Counted from the stretch's first letter, positions 17,419 through 29,600 are shown. The stretch: DNA of 64,000 bases from Accumulibacter sp. (GCA_024235715.1 JACKLW010000005.1:124001-188000), one strand, 5' to 3'. The notes: generated by a model not told the origin, from the letters alone. Numbers and translations are program-made.

Positions 17419-18945
17419 TCAGTCCACCGACATCAGGTTCAGCTGCAACTGGTTGGACGACCAGAGTTCCTCCCGAGCCGCCATGCCGTAGCCTTCCCGG
17501 GCCAGTTCGATGGCATTCAGATACGCCGGGCTGACATCGCCGGTAATATAAGAGCCGTCAAAGCACGACGTATCAAAGCAGCACAGCGAAGGTTTCAGTT
17601 CTCGGATCGACGCTTTCAGTGCATCAAGATCCTGGTAGACCAGGGCATCCGCACCAATTTCGCGGGCAATCTCCTCGCCACTGCGCCCGGTCGCGATCAA
17701 TTCACTGCGTGTCGGCATGTCAATTCCATAGACATTGGGGTAGCGCACCGGCGGCGACGCGGAAGCGAAGTAGACCTTCAGCGCGCCCGCAGCCCTCGCC
17801 ATTTCTACGATCTCGCGGCTGGTCGTGCCACGCACGATCGAATCATCGACCAGCAGTACGCGCTTGCCCCTGAATTCCTGCGCAACGGTGTTGAGTTTCT
17901 GGCGAACGGAACGTTTGCGTGTCGCCTGACCGGGCATGATGAAAGTGCGGCCGATATAGCGGTTCTTGACGAAACCCTCGCGATAGGGGACACCGATGCG
18001 CTGCGCCAGCTGCATAGCCGAAGGCCGGCTCGAATCCGGGATCGGGATGACCACGTCGATCTCCTCGACGGGAATATGCTTCACCAGCTTGTCGGCCAGA
18101 TGCTCGCCCATGTGCAGGCGCGCCTCGTAGACCGACACCCCGTCGATCACCGAGTCTGGCCTTGCCAGATAGACGAACTCGAAGATGCAGGGAGCAAGCG
18201 CAGAACTCCGCGCACATTGACGCTGGTGCATGCGGTGATCGAGGTCGATGAAGATCGCTTCGCCCGGATCGACGTCGCGCAGCACCTTGAAGCCAAGGGT
18301 GTCGAGCGCCACCGACTCGGAAGCAAACAGGTACTCGGTTCCCTCGAGGGTCTCATTGGTGCCGAAGACCAGCGGACGAATGCCAAACGGGTCACGGAAG
18401 GCGAGCATGCCGTAACCGGCGATCATCGCCACCACCGCATAGGCGCCACGGCAGCGGCGGTGAACGGCCGCCACCGCGCCAAAGATGGTATCCAGGTCCA
18501 GGCGACAGCCCTTGGCTGTCGCCTGCAGTTCATGCGCGAGCGCGTTGAGCAGCACTTCGGAATCGGAGTGGGTGTTGATGTGTCGCAGGTCCTGACGGAA
18601 CATTTCTTCCTTCAACTGCTCGGTATTGGTCAGGTTGCCGTTGTGCCCGAGAACGATGCCAAAGGGTGAGTTGACATAGAAAGGCTGCGAGAGCGACGAA
18701 TCGAACGCTGAACCGGCGGTCGGGTAACGGCAGTGCGCAATACCCATGTTGCCCGGAAGAGCGCGCATGTTGCGCGTACGGAAGACGTCGCGAACCAGAC
18801 CGGACGCCTTGTGCATATGGAAGGCATCGTTCTCGACCGTGGCAATACCGGCCGCGTCCTGACCGCGATGCTGCAGGACCATCAACCCGTCATAAAGCAA
18901 CTGGTTTACCGGTGTGGTTGCGACAACCCCGAGAATCCCGCACAT
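17419..18945 (-). CDS. purF: Amidophosphoribosyltransferase
   Basis: A 508-residue enzyme that catalyses the first committed step of purine synthesis (PRPP + Gln to phosphoribosylamine). Cys2 (MCGILGVVA) is the N-terminal glutaminase nucleophile, with no propeptide beyond the Met. The glutaminase domain covers about residues 1-250 and the phosphoribosyltransferase domain follows, with its PRPP loop in VLLVDDSIVRGTTSREIV. It follows cvpA by 10 bases, matching the cvpA-purF arrangement seen widely in proteobacteria. Confidence 0.96.
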   Translation of the reverse strand: MCGILGVVATTPVNQLLYDGLMVLQHRGQDAAGIATVENDAFHMHKASGLVRDVFRTRNMRALPGNMGIAHCRYPTAGSAFDSSLSQPFYVNSPFGIVLGHNGNLTNTEQLKEEMFRQDLRHINTHSDSEVLLNALAHELQATAKGCRLDLDTIFGAVAAVHRRCRGAYAVVAMIAGYGMLAFRDPFGIRPLVFGTNETLEGTEYLFASESVALDTLGFKVLRDVDPGEAIFIDLDHRMHQRQCARSSALAPCIFEFVYLARPDSVIDGVSVYEARLHMGEHLADKLVKHIPVEEIDVVIPIPDSSRPSAMQLAQRIGVPYREGFVKNRYIGRTFIMPGQATRKRSVRQKLNTVAQEFRGKRVLLVDDSIVRGTTSREIVEMARAAGALKVYFASASPPVRYPNVYGIDMPTRSELIATGRSGEEIAREIGADALVYQDLDALKASIRELKPSLCCFDTSCFDGSYITGDVSPAYLNAIELAREGYGMAAREELWSSNQLQLNLMSVD

Positions 18946-18955
18946 AGCTTTCTTC

Positions 18956-19444
18956 CTAGCCGAATCTGATTCGTTTAGTCACTTCTGACGGCAGCCACGG
19001 CTTGCTGGCCAGAACTGCCGTTTCGAGTGGCGCCGAAAAGTACGCGTCACTCCACCACTTCTCTTTGGGCAGCGAGGTCATGCCACCGACGGCCACCAGG
19101 ACCAGGACGATAAGCACACCGCGGGCAGCCCCGAAGACGATTCCCAGCAGACGATCGGTCAAAGTCATTCCCAGCGCCTTGAGCAGGCTTCGTACCGCCA
19201 GACGCAGCAACGCCATCAACACCAGAACGGCGACGAATATCGCCACCCAGCCGGCGACCAGCCGCAACGCCGGATCAGCGATCGAGGTAAACCCCTGCGC
19301 TGCCAGCGATCCCCACCAGCGCGCCGCGAAGAAGGCAAGTACCCAGGCCACCAGCGCGATGATCTCGCCAACCACGCCGCGCCACATGCCGAGCACCAGA
19401 GAAACGGCGACGACGAAGAGCACGACATAGTCGAAAACGGTCAT
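18956..19444 (-). CDS. cvpA: CvpA family membrane protein
   Basis: A 162-residue inner-membrane protein with about four helices, starting MTVFDYVVLFVVAVSLVLGM. FDYV and GxxRG-type residues (GMWRGVVGEIIALVAWVLAFF, FGAARGVLIV) identify CvpA, named for colicin V production. ATG 19444 overlaps the dedD stop (ATGA). It lies directly before purF in the same operon. Confidence 0.92.
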   Translation of the reverse strand: MTVFDYVVLFVVAVSLVLGMWRGVVGEIIALVAWVLAFFAARWWGSLAAQGFTSIADPALRLVAGWVAIFVAVLVLMALLRLAVRSLLKALGMTLTDRLLGIVFGAARGVLIVLVLVAVGGMTSLPKEKWWSDAYFSAPLETAVLASKPWLPSEVTKRIRFG

Positions 19445-20130
19445 GACCGGCCGGCGACGACTCCGCCAACGCCAATTCGTTTCAGTTTGTCGAGCGCTTT
19501 CTCGGCCGCCTCGCGATTCGGGAAGGGACCGGCGCGCACGCGCGTTCGCTTGCCAGCCGGCGAGTTGAGGATTTCGGTATAGGTCGGTACGCCGACTCCC
19601 TTGATTCTAATGAGCAGCTTCTTGACGTTGTCCGGATTCGCGAAAGCACCGACCAGAATGACATACTGGCCATTTGCCGCAGCCGGCGGGGCTTCCGGCT
19701 TCTTGTCGATCTCCGGGGCACGTGTCGCTGCCGGTTTTTCAGTCTTCTTTACGGCCGGCTTGTCGACCGGCTTCTCGACCGGCTTGGCGGTGGCCTTCTG
19801 CGGCGCCTTCTCGGGCTCGCCGCCAGAGGGCTCGTCCGCCGGCGGCGCCACGTCGGCAGGCACCATGACCGCTCGCTCCTGGCCATCGCCAGCCAGTGCC
19901 GAAGACGACCTGGCCGCCAGTTCCTTGGGGTCGAAGGGCAGCTGATCCTGCCCGGGAATTCGAATCTGGACCTCCTGCACCGGTTGCTTCGGCTCGTCAT
20001 CCATGACCATTGGCAGGATCACCGCGGCCAATCCGGCAATGGCCACCGCGCCGACCAGGCGGCGACGGGCCTTCTTCTTCAGGTGTAGTTGTGGGTCGGA
20101 CGATTCAGTCATCGGTAGCGTGGAATCCAC
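19441..20130 (-). CDS. dedD: DedD-like SPOR-domain cell-division protein
   Basis: A 229-residue single-pass inner-membrane protein. The cytoplasmic N-terminus (KKKARRRLVGA) leads into one helix at about residues 26-43, then a Pro/Lys/Glu/Ala-rich periplasmic linker, then a SPOR domain at about residues 150-226 (YVILVGAFANPDNVKKLLIR ... RVRAGPFPNREAAEKALDKL). SPOR domains bind denuded glycan at the septum. The gene lies between folC and cvpA, the standard context for DedD in this order. Confidence 0.85.
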   Translation of the reverse strand: MDSTLPMTESSDPQLHLKKKARRRLVGAVAIAGLAAVILPMVMDDEPKQPVQEVQIRIPGQDQLPFDPKELAARSSSALAGDGQERAVMVPADVAPPADEPSGGEPEKAPQKATAKPVEKPVDKPAVKKTEKPAATRAPEIDKKPEAPPAAANGQYVILVGAFANPDNVKKLLIRIKGVGVPTYTEILNSPAGKRTRVRAGPFPNREAAEKALDKLKRIGVGGVVAGRS

Positions 20131-20144
20131 TTGCGTCGCTTCGA

Positions 20145-21470
20145 TCAGCGACCGCTCTGCATGCTGCGCATGACGGCCGCGACCGTGTAGAACGATCCAA
20201 AGACGGCGATTCTATCATTTTCACCAGCCAGCTTGACAGAACGCGCGAAGGCTTGCGCTGCTGACGGCAGGCACTCTACCCTGCCGCCCAGGGCGGCAGC
20301 CTCGACCACCGCCGCCAAGGCGGCAGCCGACGCGCCGCGCGGCCCGTCGAGATCGGCCATCAGCCAGAGATCGATCTTGCCCGCCAGCGGCAGCAGCGAG
20401 CCGGCAAGGTCCTTGTCTGCGAGCATGCCGACGACGGCGATCGTTGTCGCAAAGAAGCCCATGCCGCCAAGACCATCGGCAAGCCCGGCAACGGCCTGCG
20501 GGTTATGGGCGACATCGAGGATGATCGCCGGCCGCCCCGGCAGGACCTGGAAACGCGCCGGCAGGTCAAGCTCGATCAGCCCGCGCCGCACGGCCTGCAT
20601 CGACACCGGCAGTCGCTGCTTGAGCACGTCTACTGTAGCCAGCGCAGCGCAGGCGTTGCGCAACTGCGCTGCGCCGCGCAGGCAGGGATTCGCCAGTCCA
20701 CCTCTCCGCAAGCCGTTGCGCCCCCAGAAAGTCCACTGCGTGTGGTCCCCGAAATAACCGAAATCCCTGCCCAGCACCTGCAGATCGGCGCCAACGGCCT
20801 GGGCATGTTCGAGCAACGACGGGGGCGGATCGGGATCGGCGCAGAGCGCCGCTTTGCCGGCGCGAAAGATGCCCGCCTTCTCGAAGCCGATCGATGCGCG
20901 TGTCAAACCGAGCCAGTCGGTATGATCGAGCGCTATGCTGCTTACGATCGCACAATCGGCATCGTAAGCGTTGACCGCGTCGAGCCGTCCGCCCAGGCCG
21001 ACTTCCAGAATAAGGACCTCGACCTGCTCGGCGTCGAAGACCTCGAGGGCCGCAAGGGTCCCGAACTCGAAATAGGTCAGCGCGACGCCAGCGGCAGCCT
21101 GTCGCGCCGCCTCGACGCGGGCAAAGGCCGTGCACAGGAGTTCATCAGCCACCGCCCGGCCATCAACGCGCACCCGCTCGTTGTACTCGAGCAGGTGCGG
21201 CGAGGTGTAACAGCCGACCCGGTAACCGGCAAAACGATAGATCGCTTCCAGATAGGCGCAGGTCGATCCCTTGCCGTTGGTACCGCCGACGGTGATCAGC
21301 GGACAGCCTTGCTGCTGGCCGAGGACCTGCTTGACGCGCAGGACACGTTCCAGCCCCAGCTGGATCCCTGCCTGCCCCCTGGGGTGAAGACCTTCGAGGT
21401 GTACCAGCCAGTCCGCCAGGGAGCGGGTGCCGGCGACCACCGCTGCCACGCCATCCTGCCCTGGGCTCAC
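20145..21470 (-). CDS. folC: Bifunctional dihydrofolate synthase/folylpolyglutamate synthase
   Basis: A 441-residue Mur-ligase-like ATP enzyme that adds glutamate to dihydropteroate and folates. The P-loop is ITVGGTNGKGSTCAYLEA, and SPHLLEYNERVRV and VLILEVGLGGRLDAVN are the other nucleotide/folate-site motifs. ILDVAHNPQA marks the start of the C-terminal domain. The start is GTG at 21470, 10 bases after the accD stop, with a weak Shine-Dalgarno sequence, so translational coupling is likely. Confidence 0.94.
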   Translation of the reverse strand: MSPGQDGVAAVVAGTRSLADWLVHLEGLHPRGQAGIQLGLERVLRVKQVLGQQQGCPLITVGGTNGKGSTCAYLEAIYRFAGYRVGCYTSPHLLEYNERVRVDGRAVADELLCTAFARVEAARQAAAGVALTYFEFGTLAALEVFDAEQVEVLILEVGLGGRLDAVNAYDADCAIVSSIALDHTDWLGLTRASIGFEKAGIFRAGKAALCADPDPPPSLLEHAQAVGADLQVLGRDFGYFGDHTQWTFWGRNGLRRGGLANPCLRGAAQLRNACAALATVDVLKQRLPVSMQAVRRGLIELDLPARFQVLPGRPAIILDVAHNPQAVAGLADGLGGMGFFATTIAVVGMLADKDLAGSLLPLAGKIDLWLMADLDGPRGASAAALAAVVEAAALGGRVECLPSAAQAFARSVKLAGENDRIAVFGSFYTVAAVMRSMQSGR

Positions 21471-21480
21471 TTCCGCGTGC

Positions 21481-22353
21481 TCACTTCGGCGCAGGCTGCC
21501 TCTGCAACAGCGCCAACACGGCTGCCACCCGGTCCTTCATCTCGCGGCGGTCGACGATCATGTCGATGGCACCCTTCTCGAGCAGGAACTCGGAGCGCTG
21601 GAAACCCTCCGGCAGGGTTTCGCGAACTGTCTGCTCGATGACGCGCGGGCCGGCAAAACCGATCAAGGCCCCTGGCTCCGCGATCACCACGTCGCCGAGG
21701 AAAGCGAAGGATGCCGACACTCCGCCCATGGTCGGGTCGCTGAGGATCGAAATGAACGGCAGCTTGGCCTGCGCAAGCTGGGTCAGCACCGCCGTCACCT
21801 TGGCCATCTGCATCAGCGAGAAAAGACCTTCCTGCATGCGCGCACCGCCGGAAGCGGAAACACAGACGAAAGGCCGGCGCTGCTCGACCGCCGCCTGCAC
21901 GCCACGCACGAAGCGCTCGCCAAGAACCGACCCCATCGAACCGCCCATGAAGTTGAACTCGAAAACGGCGAGGACCACCGGCAGGGTCTTCATCGTTCCC
22001 TGCATGACAACCAGTGCCTCGCTCTCGCCGGTATTCTCGGCCGCTTCCTGGAGGCGCTCCGGATAGCGGCGACTGTCCTTGAAGGCCAGCGAATCGACCG
22101 GCAAGACCTCGTCGCCGATTTCGGTGCGCCCCTCCTCATCGAGCAGCAACTCGATCCGCGCGCGCGCGTCGAGGCGCATGTGATGGCCACACTTGGGGCA
22201 GACGTGACAGTTGCTGACCAGATCGGTGGCGTAGAGCACCGCCTCGCAGCTGGGGCACTTGCTCCACAGGCCTTCTGGCAGAGCCGACTTGCGGGCAGAA
22301 CCGGCGGCATTCCTCTTGATCTTCGGCGGTAACAGCTTGCTCAACCAGCTCAT
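21481..22353 (-). CDS. accD: Acetyl-CoA carboxylase carboxyltransferase subunit beta
   Basis: A 290-residue subunit of the carboxyltransferase that makes malonyl-CoA with AccA. The N-terminal zinc ribbon is intact: Cys33, Cys36, Cys52 and Cys55 (CPSC ... CPKC). The crotonase-fold core carries [18 protein letters not shown] and [15 protein letters not shown] 22353 overlaps the trpA stop (ATGA), and folC follows, the usual trpA-accD-folC order. Confidence 0.97.
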   Translation of the reverse strand: MSWLSKLLPPKIKRNAAGSARKSALPEGLWSKCPSCEAVLYATDLVSNCHVCPKCGHHMRLDARARIELLLDEEGRTEIGDEVLPVDSLAFKDSRRYPERLQEAAENTGESEALVVMQGTMKTLPVVLAVFEFNFMGGSMGSVLGERFVRGVQAAVEQRRPFVCVSASGGARMQEGLFSLMQMAKVTAVLTQLAQAKLPFISILSDPTMGGVSASFAFLGDVVIAEPGALIGFAGPRVIEQTVRETLPEGFQRSEFLLEKGAIDMIVDRREMKDRVAAVLALLQRQPAPK

Positions 22354-23174
22354 GGCGTTCCTCGCGACGGATTCGTTGCGGCATCTATCCCCTGACGGAT
22401 TTCTGCAACCAGGGCACGGACTTTTTCACAGGCGTCGTCTGGTGACGAGCGTTCGAGTTCTTCGATGATGCGGCTGCCGATGACCACGCCATCGGCAAGC
22501 TCGGCCACCGCGGCGGCCGTCGCCGCGTCACGGATTCCGAAACCGACCCCAACCGGTACCCCGGTTCGCGCCCTGATCTCCGGGATGCGGGCAGCAACCG
22601 CGGCAACGTCGAGCGATGCCGCACCGGTGACACCTTTCAAAGACACGTAGTAGATATAGCCACTGGCCAGGGCGGCGACCTGCGCGATGCGCGCCTCGCC
22701 GGAAGTCGGCGCCAACAGGAAGATCGGATCGAGAGCATGCCGGTGCAGGATCTGCGCGAAGTTGGCTGCCTCCTCCGGTGGATAATCGACCACCAGGACG
22801 CCGTCCACGCCGGCGTCGAAAGCCGCCGCAGCGAAGGCATCCACCCCCATCGACTCGATCGGGTTGGCGTAGCCCATCAGTACGATCGGAGTCTCGTTGT
22901 CATCGGCGCGAAAATTGGCGACCATTTCGAGGACCCGCCGCAGACTTACGCCCTTCGCCAGCGCGCGCTCGGAAGCACGCTGGATGGTCGGCCCATCGGC
23001 CATCGGATCGGAAAACGGCACGCCCAGTTCAATGACATCGGCACCGGCGAGAACCAGCGTATGCAGCAGGGGAACGGTCAGCACCGGATCCGGGTCACCG
23101 GCGGTGATGAAAGGGATCAGCGCCTTGCGCCCTTGCGCCTGCAGACGCTCGAAAACGGCCTTGATTTTCGACAT
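22350..23174 (-). CDS. trpA: Tryptophan synthase alpha chain
   Basis: A 274-residue TIM-barrel enzyme that cleaves indole-3-glycerol phosphate to indole for the beta chain. The catalytic Glu and Asp are in [17 protein letters not shown], and the phosphate-binding region is [13 protein letters not shown]. It begins two bases after the trpB stop and overlaps accD by four bases. Confidence 0.97.
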   Translation of the reverse strand: MSKIKAVFERLQAQGRKALIPFITAGDPDPVLTVPLLHTLVLAGADVIELGVPFSDPMADGPTIQRASERALAKGVSLRRVLEMVANFRADDNETPIVLMGYANPIESMGVDAFAAAAFDAGVDGVLVVDYPPEEAANFAQILHRHALDPIFLLAPTSGEARIAQVAALASGYIYYVSLKGVTGAASLDVAAVAARIPEIRARTGVPVGVGFGIRDAATAAAVAELADGVVIGSRIIEELERSSPDDACEKVRALVAEIRQGIDAATNPSRGTP

Positions 23175-23176
23175 GG

Positions 23177-24382
<1,206 letters not shown>

Positions 24383-24542
24383 CAACAATCTCCTTGCGGC
24401 GGCCGGAAACGACGCACATGCCGCCCATAAAACAGCTGACGCACCGTCGCCGCTTCGGGTGTGTCTGGCCGGATGAAAGAAGCGGCAGCCGCACGGCAGG
24501 CCGGTCTGGTTGCAGAGCAGCATTCACGCAGCAGTTCCCGCG

Positions 24543-25181
24543 TCAGTTGCTGCCCGCTGCCTCCGCCACCCGCACCGCAGCCATGAAAGCCCGAATCTTG
24601 CTGGCATCCTTGATTCCCTGGCACGCCTCTACGCCCGACGAGACGTCGACCGCCGCCGGCCGCACGCGACGGACGGCTTCAGCAACGTTGCCGGCATCGA
24701 GACCGCCCGACAGGATCAGCGGCTTGCCCAGCGAGGGCGGCACCAGCGACCAGTCGAATACCTTTCCGCCCCCGCCGTAACCCTCGACGAAGGCATCGAG
24801 AAGCATCGCCTGCGCCGACGGAAAGCCAGCCGCGTATTGTACCAAATTCAGCCCGGGCCTGACGCGTGCAGCCTTGATATAGGGGCGATCGAACTGCCGG
24901 CAATAGGCCTCGTCTTCGTCGCCGTGGAACTGCAGCAGGTGGATCGGCACCGCCGCCAATGTTGCTCGGACCTGCGCCGGATCGGCGTTGACGAACAACC
25001 CGACAAGGCTGACAAAAGGCGGCACCGCGCATGCCAGTGCTGCCGCCGTCTGCAGATCGACGAAGCGTGGACTCGGTGGATAGAAAACCAGGCCGAGCGC
25101 GTCGGCACCGGCCTGCACGGCGCACGCCAGATCGTCGCGGCGAGTCAGTCCGCAAATCTTGACGCGTGGCGGTATTGACAT
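24543..25181 (-). CDS. trpF: Phosphoribosylanthranilate isomerase
   Basis: A 212-residue TIM barrel for the third step of tryptophan synthesis. Catalytic Cys is in VKICGLTRRDD and catalytic Asp in AVDVSSGVEACQGIKD. I prefer ATG 25181 (MSIPPRVKICG). A GTG at 25199 overlapping the truA stop (GTGA) would add six residues and is possible by translational coupling. trpF sits between truA and trpB, separate from any trpEGDC genes, as is usual in betaproteobacteria. Confidence 0.94.
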   Translation of the reverse strand: MSIPPRVKICGLTRRDDLACAVQAGADALGLVFYPPSPRFVDLQTAAALACAVPPFVSLVGLFVNADPAQVRATLAAVPIHLLQFHGDEDEAYCRQFDRPYIKAARVRPGLNLVQYAAGFPSAQAMLLDAFVEGYGGGGKVFDWSLVPPSLGKPLILSGGLDAGNVAEAVRRVRPAAVDVSSGVEACQGIKDASKIRAFMAAVRVAEAAGSN

Positions 25182-25195
25182 CGGCGTATGGCGGC

Positions 25196-25990
25196 TCACA
25201 GGCGGGGCGCGACGGGCAGCAAGTCGGTCTCTTCAGGAGGCGGCAAGCCCCAGTGCGACGGGTATCTGACTGCTGCCAGATAGAGCCCTGCGGCGGCAAA
25301 TGTCGGCGCCGCCAGGCGGCGGTCGCCGGCCGCGAGCAGTTCGGCGACCCACTCCGGGGGACGCTTTCCCTTGCCCACATGAACCAGACTTCCGACCAGA
25401 TTGCGCACCATATGATGAAGAAATGCAGATGCCTCGAAATCGAAGACGAGAAACTCGCCAAGACGCTTGATGTCTGCCTTGTGCATGGTCTTTATCGGCG
25501 AGTTGGCCTGGCACTCCGCGGCACGAAAAGCCGAGAAATCGCGCTCACCCAGCAGCAGCCCGGCGGCGGAGCGCATGGCGCCAAGGTCAAGCGCCTGATG
25601 ATACCAGCCCACTCTGCCTGGCCAAAGCCCGCTCCGGTGTGCGCGGTTGAGCAGCAGATAGCGATAGTGCCGGGCGCAGGCCGAAGCGCGAGCGTGGAAG
25701 GCGTCGTCCACCGCTTGCGCCCAACGGACTGCGACTGCAGCCGGCAGGAAGGTATTCACTCCGCGCACCCATGAAAACATCGGCCGATCGAGGGTGGTGT
25801 CGAAATGCACGACCTGCCCCAGCGCATGCACGCCGGTGTCCGTACGCCCGGCACAAATGACGCGCAGTGGTATCCCGGCGAACCGCAACAGGGCGTCCTG
25901 CAGCGCATCCTGAACGGTAGCGCCACCCGGCTGCGTCTGCCAGCCACGAAAACCACTGCCATCATACTCGACGGCCAGGGCGATTCGCAT
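25196..25990 (-). CDS. truA: tRNA pseudouridine(38-40) synthase
   Basis: A 264-residue pseudouridine synthase for the tRNA anticodon arm. The nucleophilic Asp51 lies in AGRTDTGVHALGQV. The second signature, FLHHMVRNLVGSLV, is near residue 185. It starts three bases after the upstream membrane-protein gene and overlaps the possible trpF start. Confidence 0.96.
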   Translation of the reverse strand: MRIALAVEYDGSGFRGWQTQPGGATVQDALQDALLRFAGIPLRVICAGRTDTGVHALGQVVHFDTTLDRPMFSWVRGVNTFLPAAVAVRWAQAVDDAFHARASACARHYRYLLLNRAHRSGLWPGRVGWYHQALDLGAMRSAAGLLLGERDFSAFRAAECQANSPIKTMHKADIKRLGEFLVFDFEASAFLHHMVRNLVGSLVHVGKGKRPPEWVAELLAAGDRRLAAPTFAAAGLYLAAVRYPSHWGLPPPEETDLLPVAPRL

Positions 25991-25993
25991 GCC

Positions 25994-26587
25994 CTAGACC
26001 TGCCGGAAAAAGAAGGCCACCACCCCGCCGACGGCGACCAGCATGATCAACAGGTCGACCCACGAGAAGCGTCGATCAGCGAGTTCGAGCACCTCGTCAG
26101 TACGGGTAACTGGCGCCTCGAGCAGAATCCGCCAGTCGCGAGGACGCGGCAGCGCCTCGATGTAGCGCATCACCAGCAACAGCCGGACCACACCGCGTTC
26201 GGGTGCAAGGCCGCAGCATCGCAATGGCTGCAGCAGGCGATGCGTGGCGGTCAGCAGGTCGGGCACAGGCATCCATTCCAGAAGCGCTGCCACCGCCATC
26301 AAGGCCAGCAACAGGCGACCAGCATGCGTCAAGGCGTCGCGCAGGCCTTCGCACGACGGGGCGAGGGCGCCGCTCCAGACGGGCTCGCCAGCGCCCCCCC
26401 AGGCGAGGATGACAAACAGCGACAGGAACAGCCAGCGCGTGCGCCAGGCCAGCAGTGCACCGCGGCGCAGCGCCGCAACCCCGAAGAATGGCAGAATCAG
26501 CAAGGCCGCCAGCAGCTGCCGGCCGGCCAGGGACTGGCTGGCCAGCAGGAGCAGAAGCCAGACGACGAGTTGGGTTGCTGGATGCAC
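25994..26587 (-). CDS. EcfT/CbiQ-like membrane protein (tentative)
   Basis: A 197-residue protein with about five hydrophobic segments. The central stretch (EGLRDALTHAGRLLLALMAV ... WMPVPDLLTATHRLLQPLRCCGLAPERG) has the layout of the T component of energy-coupling-factor transporters: an amphipathic GLR-A-R-L helix, then P-DLL---RLL-PLR-GL. No ATPase (EcfA) or substrate-binding S gene is adjacent, and the protein is somewhat short. It lies three bases before truA and 86 after fimV. It may be an orphan EcfT relative or a co-opted fold; the call rests on pattern alone. Confidence 0.5.
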   Translation of the reverse strand: MHPATQLVVWLLLLLASQSLAGRQLLAALLILPFFGVAALRRGALLAWRTRWLFLSLFVILAWGGAGEPVWSGALAPSCEGLRDALTHAGRLLLALMAVAALLEWMPVPDLLTATHRLLQPLRCCGLAPERGVVRLLLVMRYIEALPRPRDWRILLEAPVTRTDEVLELADRRFSWVDLLIMLVAVGGVVAFFFRQV

Positions 26588-26673
26588 GGCGGCCTTCCTG
26601 CTAGCGTGCCAAGCGCTCGACAGGGCGCCGCTCAGGACGATACGGCGGCCGGAAGCCGGCCATCGGTGTGGAC

Positions 26674-29600
26674 TTACTCGCGCAGTTCGCCGAGGATTGC
26701 CTGTGCGGCTTCCCGTTGCGCCGCATCGCCGTCCTTGAGAACTTCCTGAAGGAGTTCACGCGCCCCTTCCAGATCGCCCATTTCCTGATAGGCCTTGGCC
26801 AGGTCGATCTTGGTGGCCACCTCTTCGCTCGAACTGATCTCGGGCTCCGCAGGCCGATCCATCTCCGAGCCGAACGCAGAATCCAGCCGGCTGTCGTCCT
26901 CGGCCACCGAGAAATCGGGATTGACCTCGGTATCTTCCTGTTCCGTATCGAAGACCGAAGCGGGCGAATCGCTGGCAACCGGATCAGCGGCAGCGGGCCG
27001 ACCATCGTCCTCCAGATCCAGGCTGAGCGCCGACATGTCGAATGATGGATGCTGCATTCCCTCGCCGAGAACGGTGGACTCGGTCAGCTTGACATCGAAC
27101 TCGAGCGAGTCGACGCCTGCCGCACCGATATCAAGCACCTCGTCAGGCTCCATCAGCGGAACCGCCTGTGTTTCAGCGGCAGCGTCGGCGGCCTCCTCGT
27201 CCGGCCGCTCGCTACCCAGATCGAATTCGAAATCGAGGCCTGCGCCAGGCTGCGACGACGTCTCATGCGAGCCCGGAGCGATCAGCATCGTCTCTTCCAG
27301 CGCACCGACCTGCTCCACCGGCGTCGGCGGCGCATCAGGTTCAGCCTCATCAAGCCCGCCATGCGGCACCGTCAGCGCTTCGGGCAAGGAGCTTTCCAGA
27401 TCGAAATCGAGGACATTCCCTGGCTCCGGATTCGGGAACGAGAGCGTCGTCTCGAGGAAGGCATCGTCAGCGGCAGGCGCTTCTTGCTTCGCGCCGTCGC
27501 TTCCGACGCCGGTACCGAGATCGAAATCGAGATCCGCCAGGTCGGTCGGCTCCGGAGCCACTGTTCTTTCCGTCGCCACCTCGTCAGCCGCGCCAGCCTC
27601 GGCCAGCCCAGCCGGCCTGACGACCGTGTCCTCCTGCGCTTCGCCTGGCGTCGCGCGTTTGACGACCATCGTCTTTTCGTAGGGCGGTTCGACGACCATC
27701 GCATCGTCGTCGGCTGGACGTCCAACGGCGATCGTCTTCTCGCTCGGATCCACGTACATCGGACCGGCTTCGACGGCTGCGGGCTTCTGCTCGGCAGCTG
27801 CTGCCTGGGAGGTGCCGCCAAACAGCGGGTTTCCGGGGTCGAGCTGCAGGCCCATGGCGGCGGCCTTTTCCCATTCGACGCCAAGCCCGCCGGTAGCGTT
27901 GAACAGCTCGGTCGCCAGTGTATCGAACGGCTTGACATCCCGGCGCCCAAAGTATATTTCGAGCAGCTTCAGATGGATGGCATGACGCTCGGGATCCTTC
28001 TGCCTGGCCTCGAGAAGGATCTCTTCGGCCTGCGCATCCCGCCCATAGGCCATATAGACATCCGCCTCGGCAACGGGATCGACTTCATCGGTATCGATGC
28101 TGCCCGGACCCGCCTGACTGAAATCGGTTTGCGCCATCGAATTCGACGTATCGACGCTCTGTCCACCGGTGCTACGGAAGACCGAGTTGGCCACCAGGCT
28201 GTCGCCGCTCTGAGGAGCGAGCGTGCTGGTCGTATCCAGAGACCTGTCCCCGCCCTGGCGACGGCGGCGGGCAAGCCAATAGGCAGCCAGGAGCGCGAGG
28301 ATGCCACCAGCTGCCCCCATCGCCGGCGTACTGCTCAGCAAGCCTTCGAGGAAACCCGGTTCTTCGGGTGGCGTCACCACGACCACCTTTGCCTTCGGCG
28401 CTTCGACCGGCTTCGGCGGCTCGGCGGGCTTCGGCGCTTCGGCGGCTGGCTTCGGTTCCTCCGCCTTGATCTCGCTCCTGGCTTCCTCGGGCTTCGGCAC
28501 TGCCGGAACGGCTTCGACCGGCCGGCTTTCGGCAGGCTTGTCCATTGGCATCGCGGCAGCCGCAGGGGCAGCGGCAGCGGGAACTGCCGCTCCGGCCGCC
28601 GCGGTCGGGGCGACAGATGCAGTCGGTGCCGGCTGGCCAGCGGCCTGCCTTTCCAGTTCGGCCAGACTCTGACTCTTCAACTCGACCAGTCGCTGCAACT
28701 CGGCCACATTCCTCTCGAGCGCTGCCAGTCGCTCGTTGGCTTCCTTGAGCGCCTGCTCCTTGGCGATCAGATCCTCGTCGCTGCGCCGCGACGCGGGGGC
28801 GGTCTTGCCACCGGGAAGCTCGCTCTTCGACACTTTGAGCTGATCTTTGGGCTCGGCCAGCGGGGCCGCACTGTCTTCGACCTTGGCCGTAATCTTGCCG
28901 GACGTCTGCTGCCGCGCCGCCTCTTCGCCAGCCGGCGCGTCGGCAGCAGTCGCGGCAAGCTTGCGGCGATACGCACTCCAGTCGGATGACTGGGCAATGA
29001 CGACTTTCCTGGCTTCGTTCGTCGAGATCGATTCGAGGCTGCTCTTTTCCGGGATGGTCAGGATCTTGCCAGCACGCAGGCGGTTCATGTTGCCGCGGTC
29101 AAAGGCGTCCTCGTTGGCGCGGAACAAGCCGACCAACATCTGATCCAGCGAAACCCCGTCGGGCCGTGTTTCGCGAGCGATCTTGCTTAGCGTCTCGCCG
29201 CGCTGGACGAGGTGCGTACCGCCACCGGCGGACGGAGCCCGTGGCTGTGGCTCGGGCCGTGGAGTTACGGCTCGCCGCGGCGGCCCCGAGCGCGCCGGCC
29301 CGGCGCTCGCCAGCGGCCTGGCAACGACGGCAGGAGCCGCCCCGGCCGCCACCTTGGCAGCAAATTCGGGAGGATCCAGCAGGAACGTGTAGTCACGCAC
29401 CAAACGCCCCGTTGCCCAGTTGAGTTCGAGGAGCAAATCGATGAATGGGTCGTTGATCGGACGATCAGAACTCAGTCTTATGATCGACCGGCCACCCGGA
29501 TTCTTGGCGATGGCGAAGCGGATGCCGAGCAGCGTTGACGCGTAGTCGACCCCCGCCCGCCTGAACTCCTCGGGAGAAGCAAGCTGCGCCTGCATTTCCG

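Noticed and set aside
24383-24542. Possible trp attenuator between trpF and trpB
   Set aside because: No Trp-rich leader peptide and no hairpin with T-run could be found in the gap.
27049-28989. 646-codon plus-strand frame opposite fimV
   Set aside because: It is the reverse of the FimV coding sequence; composition follows GC-rich third positions and no domain is visible.
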